Part shown: in pieces, positions 34,536 through 42,733 of the stretch
Position numbering within the stretch: the first letter of the stretch is position 1
Layout: every line of letters begins with the position of its first letter
NCBI GenBank assembly: GCA_944322815.1
Contig: CALUQB010000011.1
Span: forward strand, 1 to 64,000
Direction: 5' to 3'
Source: an uncultured Bacteroidales bacterium
GTDB lineage: Bacteria; Bacteroidota; Bacteroidia; Bacteroidales; UBA932
Length of the DNA stretch: 64,000 bases
Program-made: the position numbers and the translations under genes
The notes under the pieces: generated by a model
Database searches by the model: none
Seen by the model: the letters and a program-made list of their open reading frames with translations, nothing else
What the model was told of the DNA's origin: nothing

Positions 34536-35975
34536 ATGAAATCCTCAGTTAACTCGTATCATTACGTCAGACAGAATGTAAAAGCAGGCATACTTCACAT
34601 CGGGGTGGGGAATTTCCACCGCGCGCATGAAGAATATTATACGAACCTTCTTCTCGAATATCCAGGCCAGCAGGAATGGGGTATCTGCGGGGCGATGCTG
34701 CTTCCAGGGGACGAAAGGCTTTACAGGATATTGAAAGGACAGGACCGCGAATACACGCTGACGGTATGCGGACGTGACGGTCACGATGAAGCATACCGTA
34801 TCGGCTCGCTCGTGGAGCTGCTGTGGGGAGTGGAGAATCCGGAGGCCGTGCTCGCCAGGATTGCGGACAGGGATATCCGCATCATCACCATGACCATCAC
34901 CGAGGGCGGGTACAATATAGAAAAATCCACCGGGGAATTCATGCTCGATGACACGGCAGTGCAGCATGACTTGCAGAATCCCCAGGCTCCGCAGACAGTG
35001 TTCGGATTCATTGCCGAGGGACTCCGCCGGAGGAAGGCTGCAGGCAGCGGCCCTGTCACCATCCTTTCGTGCGACAATCTCCAGCACAACGGCAATACAG
35101 CCCGCAAGGCTTTCACATCATTCATACAGGCCCAGGATCCTGAGCTCGCGGCGTGGATGCAGTCCAACGTGACTTTCCCGAACAGCATGGTGGACCGTAT
35201 CACTCCTGCTACAAGGCCGGAAGACATAGTCCGTCTGAATGAAAAGAACGGGACTGACGACCAGGCTCCGGTTTATTGTGAGGATTTCATCCAATGGGTG
35301 ATTGAAGACGATTTCATTGCCGGACGGCCGGCATGGGAGAAAGTAGGGGCAGAGTTCACTTCCGATGTCACGGCATACGAGAACATGAAGCTGAGCCTTC
35401 TGAACGCTTCACACACCCTGCTTTCCTATCCGTCCTTCCTGAGCGGATACAGGAAAGTGGACGATGCCATGCATGACGAACGGATTGCGAAGTTTGTCAG
35501 GACCTTCATGGATGTCGACATCACCCCTTATGTGCCGGCTCCCGGCAATACCGATCTGGAACTGTACAAGCAGACACTGATAGAGAGATTCGGAAACCGT
35601 TCGGTGAGCGACCAGATCGCGCGCCTGTGTTTCGACGGGATTTCCAAGTTCCCGGTATATGTGATGCCGAATCTGATCAAAATGATCAGGGATCATGCGG
35701 ACCTCACCAGAGTAGCCTATCTGATAGCGGCTTACAGACACTATCTGAAATACCGTACCGATGACCGTGGGGCGGCGTTCGAGATAGCGGAACCATGGCT
35801 GACTCCTGAAGACGAGACAGTGATTTCCAGCGATGATCCTGTGGATTTCCTCGGATTGTCGGCGTTCAGGAGCACGGACTTGAAATCTTCTCCGGAATTC
35901 GTCGGGCTGTATCTCGACATGGTGGCAGGCATCCGTGCGAAAGGGGCTATGGCCACGCTGGAGGGTATATTGTAA
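34536..35975 (+). CDS. Mannitol dehydrogenase family protein (mannitol 2-dehydrogenase-like)
   Basis: This is a cytoplasmic NAD-dependent polyol or uronate oxidoreductase of 479 residues. The Rossmann start has HIGVGNFHRAH. The family blocks ILSCDNLQHNG, MVDRITP and the catalytic-lysine segment KLSLLNASHTLLSYPSFLSG are present. Closest in pattern are mannitol 2-dehydrogenases (mannitol to fructose); D-mannonate oxidoreductases (UxuB) and arabinitol dehydrogenases share the fold. A fructokinase-like gene and a sugar transporter beside it favour mannitol or a related polyol, but the substrate is not proven by sequence. It is divergent from the lacI-type gene and followed 64 bp later by the transporter gene. 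Confidence 0.85.
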   Translation: MKSSVNSYHYVRQNVKAGILHIGVGNFHRAHEEYYTNLLLEYPGQQEWGICGAMLLPGDERLYRILKGQDREYTLTVCGRDGHDEAYRIGSLVELLWGVENPEAVLARIADRDIRIITMTITEGGYNIEKSTGEFMLDDTAVQHDLQNPQAPQTVFGFIAEGLRRRKAAGSGPVTILSCDNLQHNGNTARKAFTSFIQAQDPELAAWMQSNVTFPNSMVDRITPATRPEDIVRLNEKNGTDDQAPVYCEDFIQWVIEDDFIAGRPAWEKVGAEFTSDVTAYENMKLSLLNASHTLLSYPSFLSGYRKVDDAMHDERIAKFVRTFMDVDITPYVPAPGNTDLELYKQTLIERFGNRSVSDQIARLCFDGISKFPVYVMPNLIKMIRDHADLTRVAYLIAAYRHYLKYRTDDRGAAFEIAEPWLTPEDETVISSDDPVDFLGLSAFRSTDLKSSPEFVGLYLDMVAGIRAKGAMATLEGIL

Positions 35976-36039
35976 TCACGATGATTATCTGACGGCAGCC
36001 GAAAGGGTGTTTTGGCGCAAGCCATGAAATTCCATTTCC

Positions 36040-37386
36040 ATGGTTGCCGGCATAAAACGGGAACAAATGGTATCTCAGAAAAAATACAGCTTGGGGCCGT
36101 TCGCGGTACTGACTTTCATTTATTTCATCGTAGGTTTCCTGACCACTGTAAACGGTCAGTTTCAGGGCCCGATGAAAGTGGCTTTCCTGTCTCAGACGGA
36201 AGAACTGCGGAATACGCTGACGACCATGATATCCTTCTTCTTTTTCCTCGGGTATCTGCTGAACAGTTCTCTCGGGGGAAAATGGGTGAATGCCCGTGGA
36301 TATAAGGTGACCATGCTGCGTGCCCTGGTCATCATGGTGGCGGGACTGGTGATGTATTCCCTGTCATCATGGCTGGCGGTCCACTGCGGTGATGCGAGCG
36401 TCAGGATAGCCGATGATGTGATTCCATGCGGGTATTTCGTATTCCTGCTGGGCTCGTTCCTGATGGGTACGTCAGCCGCCATCCTGCAGGTGGTCATAAA
36501 CCCGTATGTTTCTGCCTACGAGCTTCCGGGAACACAGCCTGTCCAGCGAATGAATATCGTATGCGGCATAAATTCATTCGGTACTACGATAGCGCCGTTC
36601 TTTGTCACCGGTATCTTCTTTTCGGGAGTGGCCCTGGAAAGCGTCACCGCCGACCAGCTGATGGTGCCGTTCCTTCTCGTAGCGCTGTGCATCGTAGTCA
36701 CGACTCTTGTCACATCGAGACTCAGTCTTCCGGACATCGAAGGCACGCGGGCTGAGAACGGTAAGGGCCTTACCAGGAGCATCTGGTCTTTCCGTCATCT
36801 GACATTGGGCGTGATAGCCATATTCTTTTATGTGGGGACAGAGGTTGCCGTGGGGTCGAATGTGAATCTTCATGCCATGGAACTGATAGAGTCCGGCGAC
36901 GGGCTGACTTTCTTCGGAAAAGACCGTCTGATACTCTGGGGCATGGATCTGGGAATACCTGCGTTGCTGGCCACCCTTTACTGGGGAGGAATGATGGTGG
37001 GACGGCTTGTCTTCAGTTTTTTCAACAATATTTCCGCCCGGTGGCTGCTGACTGCAACGACTGTCCTGGCTTCGGCATTGATAGTGGCGGCCATGATCAC
37101 TGACAACCTCTGGCTTCTGGTATCTGTAGGCTTGTGCCATTCGGTCATGTGGAGCTGCATTTTCACTCTGGCTGTACAGGGCTTGAAGGAATACACGTCC
37201 AGGGCGTCAGGTGTCTTCATGATGGGCGTGTTCGGAGGTGCGGTCTTCCCTGTGCTGCAGGGAGTGTTTGCCGACCTTGCCGGCAGCTGGCAGTGGACAT
37301 GGAGCATAGCTCTGGCCTGTGAACTCGTGATGCTGTTCTATGCCCTGTTCGGCTCCAGAATCAGGAAAAAAGACATTATAGGTTAG
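36040..37386 (+). CDS. FHS-family (FucP-like) sugar MFS transporter
   Basis: This is an inner-membrane proton-coupled sugar transporter of about 448 residues with twelve predicted helices. FucP-family features are present: FIYFIVGFLTTVNGQFQGPM in helix 1, YLLNSSLGGKW, LLGSFLMGTSAAILQVVINP, and the second-half FYVGTEVAVGSNVN. The family moves fucose, glucose/galactose, fructose and similar sugars. The neighbours suggest fructose or mannitol here. The ATG at 36040 is used; an ATG at 36067 (MVSQKKYSLGP) would remove nine residues and is an equally good start. A hairpin follows the gene at 37409-37440. Confidence 0.88.
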   Translation: MVAGIKREQMVSQKKYSLGPFAVLTFIYFIVGFLTTVNGQFQGPMKVAFLSQTEELRNTLTTMISFFFFLGYLLNSSLGGKWVNARGYKVTMLRALVIMVAGLVMYSLSSWLAVHCGDASVRIADDVIPCGYFVFLLGSFLMGTSAAILQVVINPYVSAYELPGTQPVQRMNIVCGINSFGTTIAPFFVTGIFFSGVALESVTADQLMVPFLLVALCIVVTTLVTSRLSLPDIEGTRAENGKGLTRSIWSFRHLTLGVIAIFFYVGTEVAVGSNVNLHAMELIESGDGLTFFGKDRLILWGMDLGIPALLATLYWGGMMVGRLVFSFFNNISARWLLTATTVLASALIVAAMITDNLWLLVSVGLCHSVMWSCIFTLAVQGLKEYTSRASGVFMMGVFGGAVFPVLQGVFADLAGSWQWTWSIALACELVMLFYALFGSRIRKKDIIG

Positions 37387-37408
37387 TTTTCATATATTTT
37401 TATCGTAG

Positions 37409-37440
37409 GCGGGTGGCGGAAATTTATTCCTGCCACCCGC
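37409..37440 (+). terminator. Hairpin after the transporter gene, weak terminator
   Basis: GCGGGTGGC (37409-37417) and GCCACCCGC (37432-37440) form a 9-bp perfect GC-rich stem. It is followed by AATTCTATTTCC, a weak U-tract, so termination strength is uncertain. Confidence 0.5.
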
Positions 37441-37571
37441 AATTCTATTTCCGGGTGCATCGAGAGGATTTGGCATCATTATGAAGTTTGATGGCTCCCA
37501 TATATTCATACCCATCCCTATTGACAGTATCGGTCAAAAGTTTTTCTTTTCCGGAAAGACATGCAATGAAA

Positions 37572-37604
37572 TGCAAACGTTTTCAGATATTGCAAACGTT
37601 CTCA
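37572..37604 (+). promoter_or_regulatory. Two tandem LacI-type operators upstream of the glycan locus
   Basis: TGCAAACGTTTTCA (37572-37585) and TGCAAACGTTCTCA (37591-37604) are direct repeats 19 bp apart, 57 bp upstream of a -7 box. They match the core at 32201-32210 and 34396-34405. Confidence 0.65.
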
Positions 37605-37660
37605 AACGGACACGAGCAAGAGATATCCCGCAAATTAATCCGGCCCATGAAAATATTTTG

Positions 37661-37668
37661 TATGTTTG
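37661..37668 (+). promoter_or_regulatory. Putative -7 box for the glycan locus (TATGTTTG)
   Basis: TATGTTTG fits TAnnTTTG and lies 56 bp before the first glycan-locus start codon, just downstream of two LacI-type operators. Confidence 0.4.
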
Positions 37669-37724
37669 AATAGTGCTATCGTGGCATTCCGTAATTAATA
37701 ACAGGAAATTTTCCGGACTAATAA

Positions 37725-39707
37725 ATGAAAACACTCGTTGTTACAGTAATTTCACTTTTCATTCCGCTCCTTTCAGCCCCTGTTTTTAGTATGGGGGGGG
37801 GTAATAGCCAGACCTCTTTAACCGATACCGGGGACGCAGTTTCCGGGGATATTGCCCCTGAATGGACTCCGACAGGAGACAATATCCGAACACGCTGGGC
37901 AGAAAAAATCGATCCACACAATCCGCTTCCGGAATATCCCAGACCACAGATGATCCGTGAGAAATGGATGAATCTCAACGGACAGTGGAATTATGGAATC
38001 ACGGATGCGTCCGCTTCGGATTTTGAACCGGAAGGAAAGATTCTCGTGCCTTTCGCAGTGGAGTCATCTCTTTCAGGAGTCGGAAAAAGAATTTCCAAGG
38101 ATGATGCTTTATGGTACGAAAGGACGTTCACGCTTCCGGAAGCATGGAGAGAGGATAGGATTCTTCTGCATTTCGGTGCTGTGGACTGGCAGGCCGAGGT
38201 GTTCGTCAACGGTTATCCGGCAGGTCTCCATACCGGAGGCTATGACCCGTTCTCATTTGACATAACACCTTATCTGAAGAAATCAGGTCAGCAGACTTTG
38301 CGGGTAAAGGTAAAAGACGCTACGGATAACAGTTTCCAGCCGCGGGGGAAACAGTGTATTATAAATGACGGTATATGGTACACTCCGGTATCAGGCATCT
38401 GGCAGACAGTATGGATAGAACCTGTGCCGCTCTGCCATGTCAGAAGCTATTATACGGAAAGTGATATATCTGACAGTACCCTGACGGTTTACGCAGATGC
38501 AGCTGTTTCTGACCGGGATATCCTGACAGTCACCCTGTATGAGGGCGGAGTCGGATATTCTGCCGGAAACCGCATGGCAGGTGCAGCAGTAGCCAGGACT
38601 GAAATCAGAAACGGCAAGGCTGTCATCAGAGTGCCGGATATGAAGCTCTGGTCGCCTGATTCCCCGTATCTCTATGCACTCAGTTTTGAAATCGTCCGGA
38701 ACGGGAAAGTAATAGACAGGGTTCAAGGCTATACTGCCATACGTGAAATCTCCGTTTATCAGGAAGATGGCCTGCACAGGTACAAAAGGCTGGCTCTGAA
38801 CGGCAAACCCCTTTTCCAATTCGGACCGCTCGATCAGGGCTGGTGGCCTGACGGTCTTTATACGGCACCTTCCGATGAAGCTCTGAAATTCGACATAGAA
38901 ACCACCAAGTCTCTTGGTTTCAATATGATCAGAAAACATATCAAGGTGGAACCTGCGCGCTGGTACTGGTGGTGCGACGTGCTCGGAATGATGGTATGGC
39001 AGGATATGCCATGCATAGGAGATTTCTGGAAGGCCCAGTCTGAGGCGCGTGACCCTGAAATAGCTGCTGCAATGTCAAATGTTTGGGCGGAAGGCAGCCT
39101 GCTCGGAGGAACAGACTGCGACATACCGGAAAGATGGAAAGACAATTTCCGAAAGGAATGGAAGTCTATAGTCGGAGCCTTGAAGAGTTTCCAATGCATT
39201 GTGGTATGGGTGCCGTTCAACGAAGGCTGGGGCCAGTTCGATACGGAAGAAATAGTGGAATTTACCAGAAGCCTTGACTCATCCCGTCTTGTCAACGAGG
39301 CTTCAGGCGGAAATTTCAGTCTCTGCGGAGACATTATAGACATCCACAATTATCCGGCACCGACACAGAAATTCTTCGAAAGGAATTTTGTCAATGTCGT
39401 AGGCGAATACGGTGGCATAGGGTACGTTGTCCCGGGGCATACATGGAACAGAGCCGAACAATGGGGCTATGATGGCGTGAAGACTTCAGCCGAAGAACTG
39501 ATGTCGCAGTATGAATCATACCTGGAGGAACTGAAGGCTCTGATCAGGACAGGATGTGCAGCTGCGGTATATACCCAGACTACAGATGTGGAAGGAGAAG
39601 TCAACGGGCTGATTACATATGACAGAGCCGTAGTCAAAGCGGATATGAACAGAATATCGTCTGCAAACAAGGCTGTAATAAAAACTCTTGAAGAAGAACT
39701 GAACTAA
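37725..39707 (+). CDS. Secreted glycoside hydrolase family 2 enzyme
   Basis: This is an exported GH2 enzyme of 660 residues, probably a beta-galactosidase or related exo-enzyme. A signal peptide (about residues 1-22) is followed by the sugar-binding jelly-roll (WMNLNGQWNYG, HFGAVDWQAEVFVNG), an immunoglobulin-like domain (SPDSPYLYALSF), and the TIM barrel. Catalytic residues fit the family: acid/base Glu500 in VVWVPFNEGWG and nucleophile Glu561 in NVVGEYGG. It is shorter than LacZ-type GH2 and lacks the C-terminal LacZ domains. A run of nine G bases lies just after the signal peptide codons. It is the first gene of the long glycan locus, with two LacI-type operators in front. Confidence 0.88.
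   Translation: MKTLVVTVISLFIPLLSAPVFSMGGGNSQTSLTDTGDAVSGDIAPEWTPTGDNIRTRWAEKIDPHNPLPEYPRPQMIREKWMNLNGQWNYGITDASASDFEPEGKILVPFAVESSLSGVGKRISKDDALWYERTFTLPEAWREDRILLHFGAVDWQAEVFVNGYPAGLHTGGYDPFSFDITPYLKKSGQQTLRVKVKDATDNSFQPRGKQCIINDGIWYTPVSGIWQTVWIEPVPLCHVRSYYTESDISDSTLTVYADAAVSDRDILTVTLYEGGVGYSAGNRMAGAAVARTEIRNGKAVIRVPDMKLWSPDSPYLYALSFEIVRNGKVIDRVQGYTAIREISVYQEDGLHRYKRLALNGKPLFQFGPLDQGWWPDGLYTAPSDEALKFDIETTKSLGFNMIRKHIKVEPARWYWWCDVLGMMVWQDMPCIGDFWKAQSEARDPEIAAAMSNVWAEGSLLGGTDCDIPERWKDNFRKEWKSIVGALKSFQCIVVWVPFNEGWGQFDTEEIVEFTRSLDSSRLVNEASGGNFSLCGDIIDIHNYPAPTQKFFERNFVNVVGEYGGIGYVVPGHTWNRAEQWGYDGVKTSAEELMSQYESYLEELKALIRTGCAAAVYTQTTDVEGEVNGLITYDRAVVKADMNRISSANKAVIKTLEEELN
37793..37801 (+). repeat. 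Nine-G homopolymer inside the GH2 coding sequence
   Basis: A G9 run spans the codons for MGGG directly after the signal peptide. Slippage by one base would frameshift the whole enzyme. It is a candidate phase-variation site or a sequencing-error hotspot. Confidence 0.75.
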
Positions 39708-39718
39708 CTGTTTATAAT

Positions 39719-39910
39719 ATGAAACCACTGAAACTAAATGGCTTGAAACCTGAAGACTGCAGGCTGGAGTCGACGGACTACTCAGGTCCGGAAATGAATG
39801 TATGCATCGTGTCATGCGAAAAAGGATTCTGCCAGAGCGGCAGCGGGACGGCAGACCATGCAGGATTCGGTATCACGAACGATTATGGCGATAATTTCTG
39901 GGAGGACTAA
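39719..39910 (+). CDS. Small Cys-containing peptide, possible modified-peptide (RiPP) precursor
   Basis: This 63-residue open frame lies 11 bp after the GH2 stop and 4 bp before a lipoprotein start, so it is very likely translated as part of the operon. The N-terminus MKPLKLNGLK resembles the leader of Bacteroidales radical-SAM-modified RiPP precursors. The C-terminal part has three close cysteines (CIVSCEKGFC) and a Gly/Ser/Thr-rich stretch, SGSGTADHAGFG, also reminiscent of those cores, and ends in an acidic, aromatic tail. There is no signal peptide and no Gly-Gly cleavage site. No modifying enzyme or peptide exporter lies in the window. I do not recognise a named family with certainty; the RiPP reading is a hypothesis. 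Confidence 0.5.
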   Translation: MKPLKLNGLKPEDCRLESTDYSGPEMNVCIVSCEKGFCQSGSGTADHAGFGITNDYGDNFWED

Positions 39911-39914
39911 GCTT

Positions 39915-42704
39915 ATGAAAACTGTTTACAGAGTGATGACGATGGCTGCGATAGCGGCTGTGTCAGCTGGCTGTGCCAAGGAAGAAATTGAAGGCCGGTC
40001 TCAGGTCCCGCAGGAGAAGGTGGAGATGACCTTTACGAGTGAGGCGGCATCGACCAGGACCCAGTTGGAGAACGGCAGCAAAGTGATATGGACCGAAGGG
40101 GATGCCATAGGAATCTTCGGCGGAGCAGAAACTGCGGAAAGATTTGCATTGCAGGAAATAGATACTGAAGATGCGTCGAAAGCGGTATTCACCGGTTCGG
40201 CCGTGCCTGCGGAGACCTATTATGCGATATATCCGTACCATGAAGGAGCCGGGATGGCAAATGGCGTTATCAGCACCGTCCTTCCTTCAGAGCAGGAGGC
40301 AGTGTCCGGTACATTCGCGACGGACGTGAATCTTTCGGCGGCGGTGTCCACAGCGGAGAACGCCCTGAGCTTCCTGAATGTGTGCGGGCTGGTTTCACTG
40401 GAGATAAGCTCAATTCCAGAAGGGTACTCGCTCCAGGCCGTCAGCATTGAAGGTCAGAACGGGGAGAAGATAGCGGGAGATGTGAATATCTCAGTACCTG
40501 AACTGACGGCGACCGCTGCAGAGACAGCCGTGACAACAGTGACAGTGAAGGCTGAAGAGAATGCAGGTCTGGAGGCAGGGACTTATGTCTTCACGATTCT
40601 TCCGGCAGACTTCACGAAAGGGTTGAAGTTTACTTTCGACTATGGTGATGCCGGCAAGTCAGAACTGGTATCGAACCGGGAGGTGAAAGTAGCTGCAGGG
40701 GAGAACCATCAGCTTCCGTCCGTGGCAGCCAAGGCGCCGGAGGGGACGGCAGGGAATCCGTACAAGATTTCCGATGCCGATGAACTTCTGGCATTCGCGT
40801 CAGCTGCAGGGGAATACGCTGCAGAGGATGTCGTAGTCATGACAGCCGATATCAATATGGACGGGAAAACCTGGACGCCGTTCGTGCTCGGCTGCACCCT
40901 TGACGGTCAGGGACATAAAATTTATAACGTGACGGCTGACCAGGGTGCTCTGATTTCACAGGTCACCGGCACATTGAAGAATGTCGTCTTCGGTTCTGCA
41001 GACGGTCAGAACTATGACGGAAAGAGTGCCATTACACTGGAAAACGGAAACGGCAAGACAGGACTTGTGCAGGATAACAACGGCACTTTGGAGAACGTGA
41101 CGACATATATCCCGGTTACGGTCCAGCTGGGAGGTACTGCGACTTCCGAAGTCCGTATCGGAGGCCTTGTAGCCAGCAACTACAGCGATATCACATCCTG
41201 CTCCAATTATGGCGATATAAATGTTTCAGGCACATACGGAGTCAGTGACAAAGACTGCTTTGTCGGAGGTATCACCGGCTGGGCATCCCAGGGCGAGTGT
41301 GCCATTAAGGATACGGATAATCATGGAGATATTACAGTCAATACTGCCAATCTGTGCGGAGTCGGCGGTATAGTAGGTATGAACAGAGGCGAAAACATCG
41401 ACGGCTGCGAGAACACCGGAGCGCTGATCATTCAGAACACCCTTCCTGGAGAAGGCTGGGTAGGCGGAATAGTCGGTTTCGCACAGCAGCAGTCCGGCTC
41501 TGAGAAGAAAGTATCCGGCTGCAGGAACAGCGGAGAGTTTTCAGTCACTACACCTTCAGTAGTAGGTGTGGGAGGCATTTTCGGATGTATTAATTATACT
41601 CCGGCAGACACGGATGCCATTGTGATAGAAAACTGTACTAACGAGTCGGACATAGCTGTGACCACGGCCAACTCTTCGATGCATATAGGTGGGATTCTCG
41701 CCAAAGAATCGGCTTCGGGCAACGCCAATGTCCAGAACAGGATTACCGGCTGTGTCAACAGCGGAGCCATCACTCTCGGAGCGCCTGCCGGAGCAGGGAA
41801 CAGCGGTTCCGCATACATCGGCGGCATCGCAGGCAAAGTCGAGAAAAAGCCTGTCATAGAGAACAATACAAACAATGGGGCTGTCTCCGGCACCAAACTG
41901 ACTGCCTGCCATGCAGGCGGCATTCTCGGACATGCTTCAGGTTCAGACCTTATACTGAAGGGCAATGGCAATGCCGGTTCCGTAAAACTTTCTCCGGACA
42001 AATCCGTCGCCACCCAATGCTATGCCGGCGGAATACTCGGCACATCTGCCAGCGACAATGCCGGGATCTACGGCAATGAAAATTCCGCAGAAGAGGTCAG
42101 CATAGTCTGCAACTCAGCCTCTTCCAGCTACAAGCCTCTGTCATACGTAGGTGGCATTATCGGCGGCACGGCGGATGATACGGTATGCAATACTTCACAG
42201 AATGAAAACCATGCTTCGGTTCTTTCCGACACACAGGCGATCTGGGTACCTACCGGAGGTATTATGGGTCTGGCCAAGGGTAGTGTCAGCCTGAGCGGGG
42301 ATGTGAATCTGGGTGATGTGACCCTGGTTTCCACTCATGCTACTCTCGGGGATATGTTCGCAGGCGGTATCATCGGTCTTGTTTGTGAACCTGCTTCCGG
42401 TAGCACGGGCGAAGTAAAGGCTTCTCTGTCCAAAGTCATGTCGTTCGGTGACATAGACAGTGACGGTCTGTGCGGCTTCGCGATAGGATGCATATCGTAT
42501 AACTACACATATACGGTCACTGTCACCGATTCCGTATTCGGAGGCAATTTCATTTTCAAGGGAGGAAATTCGTCTCAAACTATAACGGGAAGTGCCGCTA
42601 CTGCGAATATTTCTGCAGGCGGAGGATTGTTAGGCTACAAAAACAAACCGCAATATATTCAGACCGGTAACACGGCCGGAAATGCTAAGGATTACGGATA
42701 TTGA
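39915..42704 (+). CDS. Surface lipoprotein with fimbrillin-like N-terminus and GLUG repeats (copy 1)
   Basis: This is a predicted outer-membrane lipoprotein of 929 residues. The start at 39915 gives a signal peptide ending at the lipobox AVSAGC; an upstream frame start at 39798 overlaps the small peptide gene and is rejected. The N-terminal ~280 residues resemble fimbrillin-like (Mfa-type) modules (MTFTSEAASTRTQLENGSK, VIWTEGDAIGIF). The rest is a repeat array of GLUG type with recurring GGI.G and N.GDI units (FVGGITGWASQG, GVGGIVGMNRGENIDGCENTG), likely a right-handed beta-helix. Such proteins may bind glycan or act as adhesins. It precedes a close paralogue and then SusC/SusD, so a glycan-capture role is plausible. 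Confidence 0.75.
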   Translation: MKTVYRVMTMAAIAAVSAGCAKEEIEGRSQVPQEKVEMTFTSEAASTRTQLENGSKVIWTEGDAIGIFGGAETAERFALQEIDTEDASKAVFTGSAVPAETYYAIYPYHEGAGMANGVISTVLPSEQEAVSGTFATDVNLSAAVSTAENALSFLNVCGLVSLEISSIPEGYSLQAVSIEGQNGEKIAGDVNISVPELTATAAETAVTTVTVKAEENAGLEAGTYVFTILPADFTKGLKFTFDYGDAGKSELVSNREVKVAAGENHQLPSVAAKAPEGTAGNPYKISDADELLAFASAAGEYAAEDVVVMTADINMDGKTWTPFVLGCTLDGQGHKIYNVTADQGALISQVTGTLKNVVFGSADGQNYDGKSAITLENGNGKTGLVQDNNGTLENVTTYIPVTVQLGGTATSEVRIGGLVASNYSDITSCSNYGDINVSGTYGVSDKDCFVGGITGWASQGECAIKDTDNHGDITVNTANLCGVGGIVGMNRGENIDGCENTGALIIQNTLPGEGWVGGIVGFAQQQSGSEKKVSGCRNSGEFSVTTPSVVGVGGIFGCINYTPADTDAIVIENCTNESDIAVTTANSSMHIGGILAKESASGNANVQNRITGCVNSGAITLGAPAGAGNSGSAYIGGIAGKVEKKPVIENNTNNGAVSGTKLTACHAGGILGHASGSDLILKGNGNAGSVKLSPDKSVATQCYAGGILGTSASDNAGIYGNENSAEEVSIVCNSASSSYKPLSYVGGIIGGTADDTVCNTSQNENHASVLSDTQAIWVPTGGIMGLAKGSVSLSGDVNLGDVTLVSTHATLGDMFAGGIIGLVCEPASGSTGEVKASLSKVMSFGDIDSDGLCGFAIGCISYNYTYTVTVTDSVFGGNFIFKGGNSSQTITGSAATANISAGGGLLGYKNKPQYIQTGNTAGNAKDYGY
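41247..41523 (+). repeat. 277-bp segment nearly identical to 44090-44366 (first copy)
   Basis: I count four mismatches in 277 bp against the paralogous gene downstream, whereas flanking regions differ at many third-codon positions. It covers several GLUG units. Confidence 0.8.
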
Positions 42705-42733
42705 TTTTATAACACAATTTAATAACGGACATT

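Noticed and set aside
39798..39914. Upstream extension of the first GLUG lipoprotein to 39798
   Set aside because: It would overlap the small peptide gene in another frame and bury the signal peptide and lipobox; the ATG at 39915 fits.
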